From assembly GCA_013433145.1 (NCBI GenBank), contig CM024191.1:4356501-4420500 (forward strand): 64,000 nt of DNA, read 5' to 3'. A program made the position numbers and the translations under genes. Below, in pieces: positions 1 to 12,588 of the stretch; position 1 is the first letter of the stretch; each line of letters opens with the position of its first letter. The notes below the pieces were generated by a model that was not told the origin of the DNA, ran no database searches, and saw only the letters and a program-made list of their open reading frames with translations. Source of the stretch: Ascaris suum (lineage: Eukaryota > Nematoda > Chromadorea > Rhabditida > Ascarididae).

Positions 1-759
1 AGAGAGATACAGTCGAAATGATGAAGTAGCCAAAATTAGCAATGACGAAATGAACTTAAATTGCGGAAATCTCATGGGAAGGAACACCATTTCATTGAAT
101 GATTTTCTTACCTTCAGAGTTTTTTCGATTGCTTGTCTATTTTTTTTCCACTCTAAACTTCATCGTTAAAAGTTACGGCAATTAACCTAACAAGAACTTT
201 TTGGTAGTTATAAGCAGCGATGTTAAATAACGCGACGAATGACTAAATGAGTGTTGAAGAGAGATTTCGGAGTGAAAGATTCATTTAAAATCGTCTTCTG
301 TTCTGGTTAAAGTCGTCGTTCATACTAATGTTGTTGGTTGCTATCGTGAATTGATGTTCCCCAGCTTAAGCTCTTATAGAGAATGGAAAGGGTGGGAACA
401 TGGGGGGAAGGGTGGGGAGGAAGATGAAAAGGGCATGCAGTTGGGTCATCGGTATGGTGTCCTCTTCTGTTTCTTCTTCGGTTATCTGGAACTTGATTAC
501 CTTGTTGTGCAATAGCTATGCGGAGAGACTTAATAAGAGTATTTGTATGTTTGTGCAAAATTCGAAATCATTAACCAAGGGTTTAATTGACTGTTTTTAA
601 GTCTAGTAGAATTAAATAGTTCCTTCACTCCTGTGCATGAATGAAACCTCAGACGAGTAATTGTTAATTATCTATTATGAGGTGTCATTATCATTGCTTC
701 ACTTATAATCCATCTGGAGTACTTCATTACTAATTTGAATATTGATCGCATTAATTCAG
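1..759. other. Presumed GUF1 intron and upstream sequence, no exon recognised
   Basis: No coding segment resembling the next upstream part of GUF1 could be recognised. The two opposed open frames around 325-600 show no family motif and overlap each other. The stretch is probably intron of the GUF1 gene. Confidence 0.4.
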
Positions 760-2852
760 TGGTTATGCGTCATTCGATTATGAGTTTGATGGATACGATG
801 AGGTGGAGTTGCTTAAGATGAATGTATCGATAAACGGGACGTCGATTAACGAATTCTCACAAGTGATTCCAGCGCCGATGCTCCGAGAACGTGCGAAATT
901 GATCGTCTCCAAACTGCGGAAGGTTTTTAGAATTTAAAACTCAACGTTATCTTTTATTATGAAATGTGGCACTCTGTTGTGTAGCATAGCTAGGCTATAG
1001 GCTTGTTTTATAGAAAGAAGAGACAGAAGGTGGGAAATTTATACTTTTCGAAGAATAGAACAGGAGGTAAAGAATGAATTTAATCTGCAGTTGTTTATAA
1101 CCGTAGTCAGTTCTGTGGGGTTATACACCAAGCGTGCGGCATTGAAATAGTGTTCAAAGGTTAGTAAAGTAAACAAGCCATGCGTTTCTATAGAATTCTG
1201 GGAATAAGCCTTGCTAGGGCAATGTGATGTATGTAACTGTGGGCAGTTAGTTACGACCACTTACTTCAGAAGCTTCTTTCAAGAATATTGGTATTCCGCT
1301 CATATGTTGCTTGCTTTACGAAACTTTTGAAGGAAATCCCGCGGCAGCAGTTTGAGGTGGTTGTGAGAGCGACGGTAGGCAACTCTTCAAAGGTAATCGC
1401 GCAGGCGGTAATCGCACCAATGCGAAAGGATTTCACGCAGTTGCTCAAGGGCAATTTTGGAGGCATGGTTTTATTTCATTGTTATGTGAACTTCGAAAGT
1501 TTTACTTCCATTTACGCCATTCCTCACATTTGAAAGATCCCACACTGCAGATGACCTCTGGGAATATTCCGTTTCCTCAGCGGCTAATAGCAGTTGCCGT
1601 TGCGAAGGGGGCACAGGTGCAAGGTACTGTGTCACTTGAACACTACTGTCCCTACCCCCCGCCGCACCTGGGGAACTCACTCTTTTATGCAGTAGTATAT
1701 TATCTTCTAGCGTCACCGAATTTCTCCAGGTAAATTGATTATAGCCACTTGTGAGTATTGCACCGATTCATTATTACTTTTAAATAATGGTGAAGTTGGA
1801 AGAAAATTGCCTTGTTATATCTCACGAACTTTGCGTTCTGTCAGCACAAGTGGTTTGCGCTGATTGGCATCATGTTAAAAGACCTTCCAGCTGCTGAAAT
1901 TGCGTTGCTTAACGAGATGTTACCACAATTCACAAGGCTGAAAGGAAAACATTCATGGGACTACATGCACTTAGCGGGAGCGTGTTGGTTTCTTCCTTTG
2001 ATAACTTTTACGCTCAGCAGTCTTTGGATGTAGTTTAGGATGGATCAGTCGGTCTGCAGATCCGGCACGCCCTTACTGGTTCTTGCGTCCGAATGAAAAG
2101 TGGTGGCTCTTTGCAGTCATATGCGCGTGTTTGATTGACCGTTAGGCAGGTGGTTTGGTTTTTATCATAGTCGGTGTTCCTGTCTCAGGCGTCCGTATTC
2201 TTTCTCTGATTTCATGTTTAAAACTGGTACCGAATATTGACGTTTAGCACTTTGTGTTCTCGGTAGGAATGGTATACAGAAGTTGGATAAAAGATGTATG
2301 CGCTAGGAACAAGGAGGCGGAAGTTGGATGGCTGTGATTTGTCTCCCGTTACAGTGGCATGTGTTTACAATATTTCAGCTTCAGGAGATTCCTGTAGCGC
2401 GTATGAAGCTGCTATGGAATCATATCGGTAGAATTTAGCAGCACGAAGGCGAGCATTACGCTAATTGTCTTACAGCTGAGGCCGCACGGAATTTCGATTT
2501 CGTTAATTGCCTTGGCTAATTTCGGTTAATTTTAAAAGCCTTTTGTGAAGGTTAACGCTTGAAGCACCCTTCGTCTAATTCGCATTGTGAAGTCCTGTTG
2601 AGCCGCCTGGTATCACTGTTTGCGTAATTGAATTAATATCGGCGGAGGCTTCGAAATGGAGTATCTATTAATAAATTACAGGTGTAATGTTGGCTTATCC
2701 TGGCTTATTTATGGATAGTTTTGTCTTCAGGGGGTGGCATGGAACGACTGAATAAGAAGCTTTCTCATCAGAAAAAAGGGAAGGAACGGATGAAAATGAT
2801 CGGTCGCGTGCAAATACCGAAGGAAGCGTTCCTGAATGTACTCCGAAATTGA
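760..2852 (+). CDS. guf1: Mitochondrial translation GTPase GUF1 (EF4/LepA family), C-terminal exons only
   Basis: This is the 3' end of a gene for GUF1, the mitochondrial form of the ribosomal GTPase EF4/LepA, which acts on stalled mitochondrial ribosomes. Three exons are visible. Exon 760-922 follows an AG and encodes the family motif GYASFDYEF and a SINGT stretch. Exon 1333-about 1467 begins EIPRQQFEV, the LepA IPRQQF signature. Exon 2731-2852 follows a strong TTGTCTTCAG acceptor and ends [20 protein letters not shown], matching the usual LepA C-terminus. The first two exons join cleanly in phase 0. The junction of the second and third is unresolved: the last exon needs one carried-over base, but the obvious GT donor at 1468 leaves none, so a GC donor near 1462 or another arrangement is possible. 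The GTPase domain exons lie to the left of the window. The identification rests on remembered family motifs and is firm; the exon ends are less so. Confidence 0.85.
923..1332 (+). other. guf1: GUF1 intron
   Basis: This intron lies between the SINGT exon and the IPRQQF exon. It begins GTTTTT and ends TTTGAAG. Removing it gives a continuous LepA alignment (SKLRK then EIPRQQ) with no residue gained or lost. Confidence 0.75.
1468..2730 (+). other. guf1: GUF1 intron of about 1.26 kb
   Basis: This is a long intron before the last GUF1 exon. It ends in a good pyrimidine-rich acceptor. It contains an open stretch at 1812-2033 whose translation has [11 protein letters not shown], faintly like the GUF1 segment that should come before GYASFDYEF; see findings. 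No other gene is apparent. Confidence 0.5.
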
Positions 2853-5800
2853 GTTGTCGCAGTTAAATATTAGCGCTCGGTTAGGATGAAATTCAGTTTA
2901 AATCTGCGTTGATTGTATTTTCTTTTTGAATAGTGTTATCACTTCGCCTAGTAGTCTAATATGCCATCACTCAGCGGTTGATTCAGTGCGAAAAATGATT
3001 GTTAATTTTTTTGTTCCGAATTCTTTTTTTCTTCTCTAGTAGACGTTTATCTCAAGATTGCCCTATAGAACCAGCACGTGCTCATGCGGATTTTTGACGA
3101 AAGACCGTTTGTTTTCTTCAGCAGTTAGTGGAGTTACTTCAACAGTGACTCTAGAACGATACTTATGCTCTACTGAAGAAGGGAATTATATGATTTGTTG
3201 ACGATTCTTTCTCGTTGTTTAATTGCAATGTTTTGTCTCTTTTGAATCGGTGACGCCTCTTTGCTGCCGTGCAGTGTTTGTTGCTGTATATGTAAGGGGT
3301 CTTTTTTGTTGCTTTATTCCAATGTTGTGCGCTAAGAATTCGCCGATGGGTTTAATAAAGAACGAACTTTTAACAGTGTTGTTTGTCGTTTAAATCAAAT
3401 GATTTTTTCATTTGTTGTCAGTCGATACCTCAATAATGTCAGTTTTGTGCCGTCTTCTGTTCGTACTGCAAATTGCCGCATTGAGATGAGAAATTTTCGA
3501 CCACCATACAAGATGGGAAAGAATATTACCGTTCTAAATTACGCCTAGTCGAATGTTTTTGAGGATTTGCGACATCGCTTTACGTTGCACGTTCGGAATC
3601 GATGCGACTTTTCCCGATATGAAATCCACTACGTTCTAAATGTTGCTGTAAAGTCCATCAACCATAAAACCCGCTGGGAAGCAATGTGAAGTTACAACAA
3701 AAACTCATAACAAAGGAAACTGATCGAACACAAGCAAAAAGTTATCTATGGAACAGAACTGTGGTTGATTAGCTTTGGCTTCGGCGATCATAAAGGTTAG
3801 GATGTCGACTTGAACCCGTGTAATCAAAAAGAACGAAGTGAACCGATTGGCATGTAGACATTACAATCAGCGGATATTCTCGTTGTATTTAAAAGTAGCC
3901 GATCGCAACCTGCGCATTCATTGTGCATTCGAATGATTCGAAATTACCATCACAAATCAGAAAACACTCCTCAAAAAGTCAACGAATCAAAGCGCATATT
4001 TGAAAGAGGAGAGGACTACTGAAAAATGGCATTGTTTACCTATTTCGTATCACATATAAAGTAAAGTGCAAAAAAAGTAACTACCAATTAATATGTATAA
4101 AAATTAGGCTGAAGTAAGTTTCGAGAATAATCGATACAGTCAATGCGAAATAAATCAAAAGAAATGGAGAAAAAAAAAAGGACAAACTAATCGAGGCATG
4201 AAAAATTCAAGTGAACATAAAGGATTTATTTTCTAGCTAATTAGAGCTATTTCGAGAGAAAACACCCCGTTCGATAAAGTACGGTTCTTGTTATTGTTTT
4301 TGATCAAAATATTAGAAATATTTCACTGAAAATACCTTTGTGATAATATCTAGAAACAAAACCACCTTTGTGGGCAACTCTTTACTATTTGTTGGCGTTA
4401 AAGTCATAGGTGGGTTTTTGATGACTTTTGCTACTCCCATCGGACCGCAACCTGTCATAAGATTCAATTGCTCATTTGTTTTGACTTTGACGCACTTTGA
4501 GGCATCTCTATTAAAACAATTTTTCACTACTCTTGAACTGGTCATCGTTTCACTTCCCTTTCACCGATTCTCTCAGATGAAATTCGATTGTTTTGGCAAC
4601 TTTAAGTCGAAACAGAAAAGCGCTAATCACGAGGGCAGAATTAGTGAATCGTACAGCCTAATTTTAATTCCGCCGACGTTCTGTGAAAATTGGAGAATTG
4701 ATGGCATTCAGCGGTGTGGTGCTCCGTAAAACTCTGTCGGATCATGAGGTTGACGAAAACGACGCATGAGTTTTGTACAAACCTAGAGATGACAATTTCT
4801 ATCGATTGCCGATCGCGTGAAGTCTCGCAGAAACTGTGCACTTCTCAAGATAGATGAGCTACAGATGTTATGACAACAGGAGCTGGTGAGAAAAGGGCTG
4901 GTGGTCTGTGATTATCGGCGTCAGTTTTCTTATGCCATCCCCTTCTGTTTTCGCTGCGAGTTGCTTGACAGCACTACGCTATTGTTCTGCGTGATAAATT
5001 TTTTGCTTTAACATGAGATTATACAAATGTCAGCCGGCTTCTGACGCATCCTGAAAATGCGGGATTTTAGTATGGGGTGTTTAGTTTTTTCCTACTTAGG
5101 CACTTCCAGGAATCGGCACTTCCCATCGTGAAACATGGCTTAGACTCGTTAACGTCGACCCCTAAGGGCATTACGTATCGTAAACGATATAACACAGTGA
5201 TAACATCTCGGGTAAGACTAAGTGGTTTGATGGGTCGTTGTTACATCGGCATCTTCCTTTCATTTCACAGACTCGTTTTATTGCTCGGCTTTCGTCTTCA
5301 CGGGGCAATACCTATGAAGGCATTTATGCTCAGCTTTGAGGTCAGTGCTGTTTACTATAACGCATATCACAGTCCTGCGCAAAGTGGGCTCAAAGTTATG
5401 GCAGCGAAGTAGGTGAGACGTCTCGTGGTCAAAAGTGTAAACAAGAGGAAGGTGCGAATTGAAAAATGATATTGTTTTGCCGAGCAATCGAAATTATTGA
5501 TAGAAGAGAATCCGAAACTGCCTAGTGGCGTTAGTTACGCGTATCATTCACCGACTGCCCTACAATAAGTTGTTTCTTTTATTACTCAAAATACTTTTTA
5601 CTACCGTTCTTAAAAGAGAAGTCCTAACAACCGCAATAAATCGATTAAAACGTTATCTCAGTTCAAATGCAATTCGCTAAAGAATATAAAATTGCGTGTT
5701 TGAATAACATAACACAATGTCATATTTGATGCAACTGGAAAATATGACGACGAAGTAATTCAGTATTTCGGTGATTCTTTTTTTTTGCATTGCTACTCTT

Positions 5801-8307
5801 TGACAAATTGAAAGAATAGAATTGAACAATAAAAATGTTTACAGCAGTTGATATCACTGCCAATAATTTTTTTTGAATCGTGTGTTTTTTTTTTTTTTTT
5901 TGAATGAAGCGCTAATCGTACAAGCGATAAACCGCACAACGCACATAAAAGAACGAAAATAGTTTACAATAGGTGAATCAAAGATTGATTGAAGTCCATT
6001 TGTTATTGCATTCTGAAAGTGCAAAATCATCCAAGTCTTACTTGTTTAAGCATTCCTCAACTCTGATGTGAGCAGATCTGCCGTTTAGTCACAAATTCGA
6101 TGAGATAATCCAGCTTTAAGAGTTCAACGTCAATATCAAAAAATCGCGTTCCATTATGGCCGTTGCGTTCCGTTCGAAATTATCATAATTGAATAAAGTA
6201 ACTCTATCAGCGTATCCTGTATATCTGACACAGTGAACAGCCCAGTTACTGTCAATAACCGTTTTGGCATTACATTTCCAAAAATTACTGTAAATGTCCA
6301 TATAAAACTATTCGCTGTTAGTGAACAGCTCATCAATCTTTAATGTAAACGAGAGAAACACTGTGATGTGTATGTCCCCGATACTGCGGCTTTTTTCTTT
6401 CCACTTGGGAGAGAGCAATTCGAGCAATCTGGCAATTTTGCTCATAGACAATTCTTCCGAAACGTTTCATTTGTCTAGAGAATTTGCTAACTGCTTCACG
6501 TGAATTATTTGCAGAGTGCATTCCACAACAAAACGGTAAACTGTCGATGGAATTTCAAAAAGAACTGGTTATGACAGCTCATTTAAAGTTTTATTTGCTG
6601 CGATAAAGCCAATGGGTAAGAAATAAAAAATTTTTTCCATTTAACGACGGCTTAAAAATTCATAGTCCTGATGAAAAGTTTTCCTCACTATTCAATAAAA
6701 AGTATGATTGGACTTAGCTACATTTTTGGTTTCATCTGTCAGATAACCTTGAATTTGAATATCTCATTTCCACGAAATATCTTAAATTTCCCCAGCGTAG
6801 TATAAATTCACTCTTTAATTGCAACGGCAGAACATGATGAAAATACAAAAATCTTATAAAAGTTGCTTCATTTTTGTAATTTGCCAACGTTACATCGAAG
6901 GAAAGATTCAGAACGGTGAAATGATTCAGCAGTTTTGATTATTATCAACTTATGCGCAAATATACAAACTTCATGCCCACCTGTTTATCTCACTCTTCAT
7001 GATAAGGGATTTCGTTGGGGCAGAAATATCATATCATTGAAACGATTCATTAATATCACTTGTACATTCAACAACAAAACTGATTTCATGAAGTATGTGT
7101 ATTGACATATCTTTACATAACAACCAACATCTTAGTACGCCATATAGAATGGGTCATAGATATGCGCCCTTAAAAAGTGCAGGTTTGCATAAAAACCTTA
7201 GTGATGAACGTCAACGAACTTCAGAGTGGGAGAAAAAGATACAAGATGTTAGGAATATCTTTAAGCTTCTAGTGAGTTGAATCGATTCTTCGCAAATATT
7301 TTCTCGTTCTCAAAAGATACAGCTTAAGCCAAGAAAGGAGCGAATACAAGCTTAGAACATTTGTAAATTATGAAAATTATTTGCCAAAAACAAATTAATT
7401 TCTGTGAAACTCTCCGATAGAGATTAAGTGAGTATCCCATTGTCGATGAATTGAACAGTGAAAAACAGCAGAGACCTAAGTCGACAATTTGATATTTTTG
7501 TCGAAAGCTATTTGCGACGACACTAAAATTTTCTGAAGAAAATGCTAAAGAATGTGGCCACTACAACTTCGTCAACACTAGTTCAGGTTTTTTTCTCGTA
7601 GATCTCAATTCGCGATACCAAACTGTCGCGTCAGAATCAATTACCGTTCCAAATCAAATCGATCTTTCGTGGTTCTTGGTCCATTTTACAACTTCGGGAG
7701 CCGCGGAGCCTTCTGCGGCCGTACCAGAAGAGGCATGCCAAAAATAGTTTTCAAGGGCATTCTAAGACAATCGAGGGTAGATCAGTGAAATGGGAACCTT
7801 CATCAGACAGCATGTGAGTAAACAAGGTGCCTCTCTCGATAATTTGGTTGCTGACTACTTCAGAAATAACCGAACATATCAAATTCCCTGTCTAAAAAAT
7901 CAAGAAGGTTGCATTAACTCTGCTTGACCTGATGTATATAACCACAAGCAACACTTTTTTTGTTATGTGTTCACACGAATATACGACTGTTCAATAAATA
8001 TTTAGTCTGTTCGGAACACATAATAGTCTGTAACTCTTGGAACAGAAGCCAACTCGTCTTGAAGTCTCCTGATCGCTCTCTAATGTTGTTCAATATGATT
8101 GTGCTTTAAATAGTCCCTGCAATGTCACAATCATGCTCGCCGCGACCACAGTTTTCTCCAGAAGTGAAGGCTTCAATATCTATAATAAAGTGACAGAAGA
8201 AAGTAGCACATAGCTGATGAAATGAAAATGAGTGAGGCATAAAAACCTCGCAGGACAAATGGTTGGAACAGCTATGGATAGAAGCAGTTAAGATTCGATA
8301 TGAAATC
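2853..8307. other. Long intergenic stretch without a convincing gene
   Basis: This AT-rich sequence has only short open frames. The longest (4340-4729 plus, 5077-5412 plus) have opposed frames of similar size and no family motif I recognise. There is a run of 17 T at about 5886-5902. A 10-base inverted repeat at 7963-7972 and 8014-8023 encloses an AATAAA. No RNA gene was recognised. Confidence 0.5.
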
Positions 8308-8559
8308 TTATTTATTAGGATGATAACAATGAGTCTGTATCAACGGATTCCGTAAGTTGGATGTGAAAACGCTGTTTGACATACTGTTTCTGGGGTGTTT
8401 ATCAAGTCGGTGTATGAGGAATTTTTCAACGCCGGTTATGCCAAAAAATAGTTTTCCGCACAAGCTGATTAACATCGGAGGATGCGGATTGCACGCCATC
8501 GAGGCAACCGCGAGTATCATGAAATAGCAAGCCATAAGATAGATGGAAAGAGGGAACAT
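8308..8559 (-). CDS. Possible small secreted protein, 83 residues
   Basis: This single open frame starts MFPLSIYLMACYFMILAVA, which resembles a signal peptide ending near the first conserved-looking cysteine. The rest is short and basic with few cysteines. The stop codon lies inside an AATAAA poly(A) signal (sequence CCTAATAAATAAG on the minus strand), as is common for very short nematode 3' UTRs. I do not recognise a family, no TATA box stands upstream, and chance openness cannot be excluded. The call rests only on the hydrophobic start and the poly(A) signal. Confidence 0.25.
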   Translation of the reverse strand: MFPLSIYLMACYFMILAVASMACNPHPPMLISLCGKLFFGITGVEKFLIHRLDKHPRNSMSNSVFTSNLRNPLIQTHCYHPNK

Positions 8560-9292
8560 TATTTAGAAATGTCTCGTATGGGGGGCTCTTAACGCACTAA
8601 TGAGAGGCTAACCGCTCTAAATTCAGTCGCCAAAAGTTGATATGGCGGTCACCTCCCTTTTATTTATGAAGAGAAAAATTTCACAGCACTGACCGAAATC
8701 ATGCATCAAAGTCATGTGAGCTATATGGCTTATCAAACATTTTTTGAATGCTGATCGTTGTAGGTAAAACGAGAGTGGGAAAACCTCAGATGGACAGCTT
8801 TGATAGCTTCCAATGCCTTAGGGGACCGCTCCTATTTCTTCAGGTCAACGACTCTTGCATTTTAAGACGTTCGGGCACCCGTTCCTATATATATTTTCAC
8901 GTGATATTAATATCCGGTACCAGAAATCCTGACGTCAAAGAGTACCAACCTCTTATAGATGGGACTTGCGCTATGCGGTATTCACGTTGCGTGTAACCAG
9001 TTTCGATCAATTGCAAACGTACTTTTTTTTCGCTTTTGATGAGTTATTTGGAAAGAAAGAATGACAGAGTAGAAAAAATGCGATACGTTTTTCCTTGAAA
9101 GACATGTTGTGCATCATTCATTCGTTGTCCGCATTCCATCTATAGGTTGTCTGAGGTGGGACGGTTATAGCACTGTAGTTGGACGACCTTGTGCTACGTT
9201 CTGTTATTAGCTCCGCCCTTAGTCGTTTCTAAAATTACACTGAAATGAATTTGAGTTGAGTGATTTGTTTACGTCAAGACTGAAGGAAGGCG

Positions 9293-9300
9293 TATAAAAG
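9293..9300 (+). promoter_or_regulatory. TATA box of the EF-hand gene
   Basis: TATAAAAG sits 70 bases before the EF-hand gene's ATG, within GGCGTATAAAAGGCGG. By the usual spacing, transcription would start near 9325-9330 and leave a 5' UTR of about 40 bases. Confidence 0.65.
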
Positions 9301-9370
9301 GCGGTCGGAGACTGCCATCCACAGTTTCGGTAGTAGTTGTCTACTGATCTGCATTATCGCTCTTATCGCA

Positions 9371-12300
9371 ATGATAACGCCTCTTCAAGCAACAGCCTTC
9401 ACGGTGTTTGCCGCTCTCGTAAGCTGTGTTGACAGTCGAGCTGTCGAGTTCAGATTACCCGATGCGACTCTTTCAGAAGAAACTCAACGTGAGTTACTGG
9501 TATCGTAATTATTACCGACGGAAATACTTCCTCAATGTTTAGCGTAGTGAGGTGTTTCATTGTTAGCAACAAATCACTTCGCCATGCTCTACAGTTAATT
9601 ACTTGAAAGATCAGCGGTTTTTGAAGGATTCCAGATTTAGAAGAAGACTTTAGAAACGGCTTTGAGCCTTTCTTCGTAGGAATCGCGTTCTCGAAATATA
9701 CAGAGATCAGAATATTTTGGTAGCGTGCACATCTAGCATTGCAAAGAGAGGTGTTATGTAAAGGTGGACATTTATATTGCTTGAATGATCATCTGAGAAG
9801 AACGTTTCAAAAATATAATAGAAAGGGAGATTCATGGCTCTCGGAGTAGCGTATTCACATGGATGAGCTTGATCAGTTACGCTCGTTAGGTGAAAATGTT
9901 CCACTTTAAGGCGAGGTGGGAGATGGGGGCGGAGTTGAACTTCTGTTGGCGATATACTTGGAGGATGCCTCACGTGGAATACATTTTTGGCAAGTGAACT
10001 CTTCGACAGCACATTACACCGTGCAGAGATTGGCAGCATATGCCTTTCAATTTCATAGAACGAAAAATGTCTCTTTACAGCTTAATCCACTCTCTCTAGT
10101 AGGCGAACGCATTTTTTAGCGCTTTCCTCATAACTTTTCACTTATTTTTCCTTGGAGGTGCTACTTTGATTATGCATTCAAACTCAATTATAGGTGAGAA
10201 ATTTCTTCGATCAGATGCAAACAACGACCAGAAGCTGACCTTCGATGAGTTCCTCCACATGGAGTTTCCTTACGTACTCATGAAGAAAACGGAGTTCGAG
10301 AGATATGACACCAATGGTAAGCTAACGAGCCATTTAGACCTTCGAATGAAAGCATAACGAGCTAAGTTGCGCGAGACAAATGCAAGCATTGGTTTCCAAC
10401 AGGCGGAAATTGATACAATTTCGTAAGAACTCTTTGTTCTGAAACATGTGCAGAACATCTTCGTATACATCTTCGTTCTTGACCAAGAAACGCGAAATGA
10501 ATTTCTGTCTAAGAAAGCGATCAAATGCTGTATAATTCTTCCCCAAATTGCTTAACATATTGTTTAGCATGAAAGTTTAAATGACATAGTTTCTTAACTG
10601 TTTCGTAGTCTCCTCTTCCCACTTTAGCAATCCGTCAAACAGATGTCCAATAACTGCATACATAGAAAGGAGAAAAAGGATAGCGAAGAAGAAATGAGGA
10701 GATATTCCAATCAAAAGTATGTTCCTCGAAGTATCGCCTCTCAAAACACTTTCCAGCTTGGTGAAAAAAAAGCAAACTAGTCTAATGACCTTTCGATCAC
10801 TTTCCATTCACTTTATTCCGAAATAAACTATAATTTTGCAAAATACTCTATATAAAATCGGAAGAAAAGAGGAAATAATAAGGTGCATATTTTGGGTAGA
10901 AGAGCGTTAGGCGTTTTTGTTGATTTGACCACATCACTAAATAATGTTATACTTGCAGGAGATGGCGTAGTAAGCAGCGATGAATTTAAGGGACAGCTGG
11001 CCCAACATACCGACAAATATGATCGCCATCGTGCACGCTACTTCGGTAGAATATACGGGGTAAGTGTTTATACTGGGGTAGAAAAAAAATTGGTACCATG
11101 GTAATAAAGTGTACGTGATATTGCTGCCGCACGCTCGGTGGTTTTCATCGTTGTCGAAAATTGAGTATATCTTTTGAGATGATCGAAGGAAGTAGGTTGG
11201 TTAAGAGCGGAAAGAGGGTGCTTGGTTTAATATTAGCGACGATTCCAAAACTTCAAAACGATAGGTTGTGGCGCTCGAAAACGTTATCTGGATTGTATGA
11301 ACAGTAATGCTAGCCTTTCTGATGTGCAAACACATAGTTTAAATAAGTTCATTTCTTCGTACAAATGGGATATATAGATAACGAAAGCGCGTTCAAGAGG
11401 AGCGAAAGATCAACGAAAGAAGGACGACAGGGGGTGGGGGAGGTGAAACAAACGCGATCTGTGCAGTACAGATCTGCTCCGTGCCTCTCAGCAGCTTTCT
11501 CCATTGTCCTCTATCTGCACCCTTATTTCCGCATGTTCTTATTGTGCGAGAAAACTGCTTCAAGTATTCAACAGTGCCTGCTTTCGCTTTGCACGTATAA
11601 AGGAGAGTATTCTACGAATGAAACCGCTGAGTATTGAGGATGTCTGTGCTGCGTCTTAGAAGTCATAACATCAATCAAAATATAATAATGAAGCACATCT
11701 TTGGTTTGCCTTCAAAGTATAGGAGGGTCACTTTTTTTTACCTGTGCCGACATAACCTTTTGCAATAGTGTTCGTGGGAATTTATTGTGACGTTACTACA
11801 GGATTACGATGAGGATTTTGATATGAAGCTAAGCGAGGAGGAAGTAAAGAAAATGATTGAACATCGATTCCAACTTAAACCAGGTGCAAACTTTGCTAGA
11901 ATTTTCCGCTCATTCGACTCCAACAAAGATGGCGGACTTGATATAGACGGTTGGTTTTCTGATCACGTTTTCATCTATGAATTAATTCGTTAGCTCTACT
12001 GAAATCAGCGCCAACTACTTCGATTTTGCTCTAGATGACTCACTTTTGAACTGAAATTTTCTTTTGGCTTCTAATGAGGGGTAGTCGTAAATACGCAAAA
12101 TTATAGAATTCAGCAGGATAATTTGCAAATAATGAAATATCTGAAACAAAGCAGCTCAAATAGGATGCTAATTTCTCACAGTTAGAAATCAAGCACAAAA
12201 TATTCGCGATCGGTTTGTTTATTTTGTAAATGAGTGGATACGGAAAGACTGAAGTATTGGGTTATGACACTCAGAGTTTGGTTTCTGCTCCTTACCTATT

Positions 12301-12588
12301 AAGCAATTTTTAGTGAGGAATCACTGCAGCTTAACAGAATGCTTCTGCTGATCATGACTACTGCTTGAGGAGAGTCGCAAATCTGAACAAAATCGCTCCT
12401 TAAAAGAGCGTATTGAACTTGCACCCTATTATGCGAAGTTTTTTTTTCCAGAGTATATCAAGTTCGATGAGGACATGCCATTGGAGGAGTTTGTGCCAGG
12501 CGAGGAGTCGAAAGGTGGTTCTAATGCCCCATCAAAGACGGCGAATTCTCATTCGTCGTCAGATACGAAGTCCAGCTGCGAATCTTAA
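9371..12588 (+). CDS. Secreted four-EF-hand calcium-binding protein
   Basis: Five exons (9371-9488, 10194-10316, 10959-11059, 11802-11949, 12452-12588) join in consistent phases with GT/AG ends to give 208 residues. Residues 1 to about 23 look like a signal peptide (it contains [13 protein letters not shown]). Four complete 12-residue calcium loops follow: [36 protein letters not shown] and [12 protein letters not shown]. Every loop has acidic or Asn residues at positions 1, 3 and 5 and Glu at 12, so all four should bind calcium. Two loops are split by introns and reform exactly on splicing, which strongly supports the exon calls. A Ser-rich tail ([12 protein letters not shown]) ends the protein. 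There is no ER-retention motif such as HDEL, so export is more likely than residence in the ER, although the layout recalls calumenin-type proteins. The exact orthologue is not known to me. Confidence 0.85.

Noticed and set aside
7963..8023. 10-base inverted repeat TTATGTGTTC/GAACACATAA as a possible MITE
   Set aside because: Only 61 bases in all, no target-site duplication was noticed, and no second copy was seen in the window.
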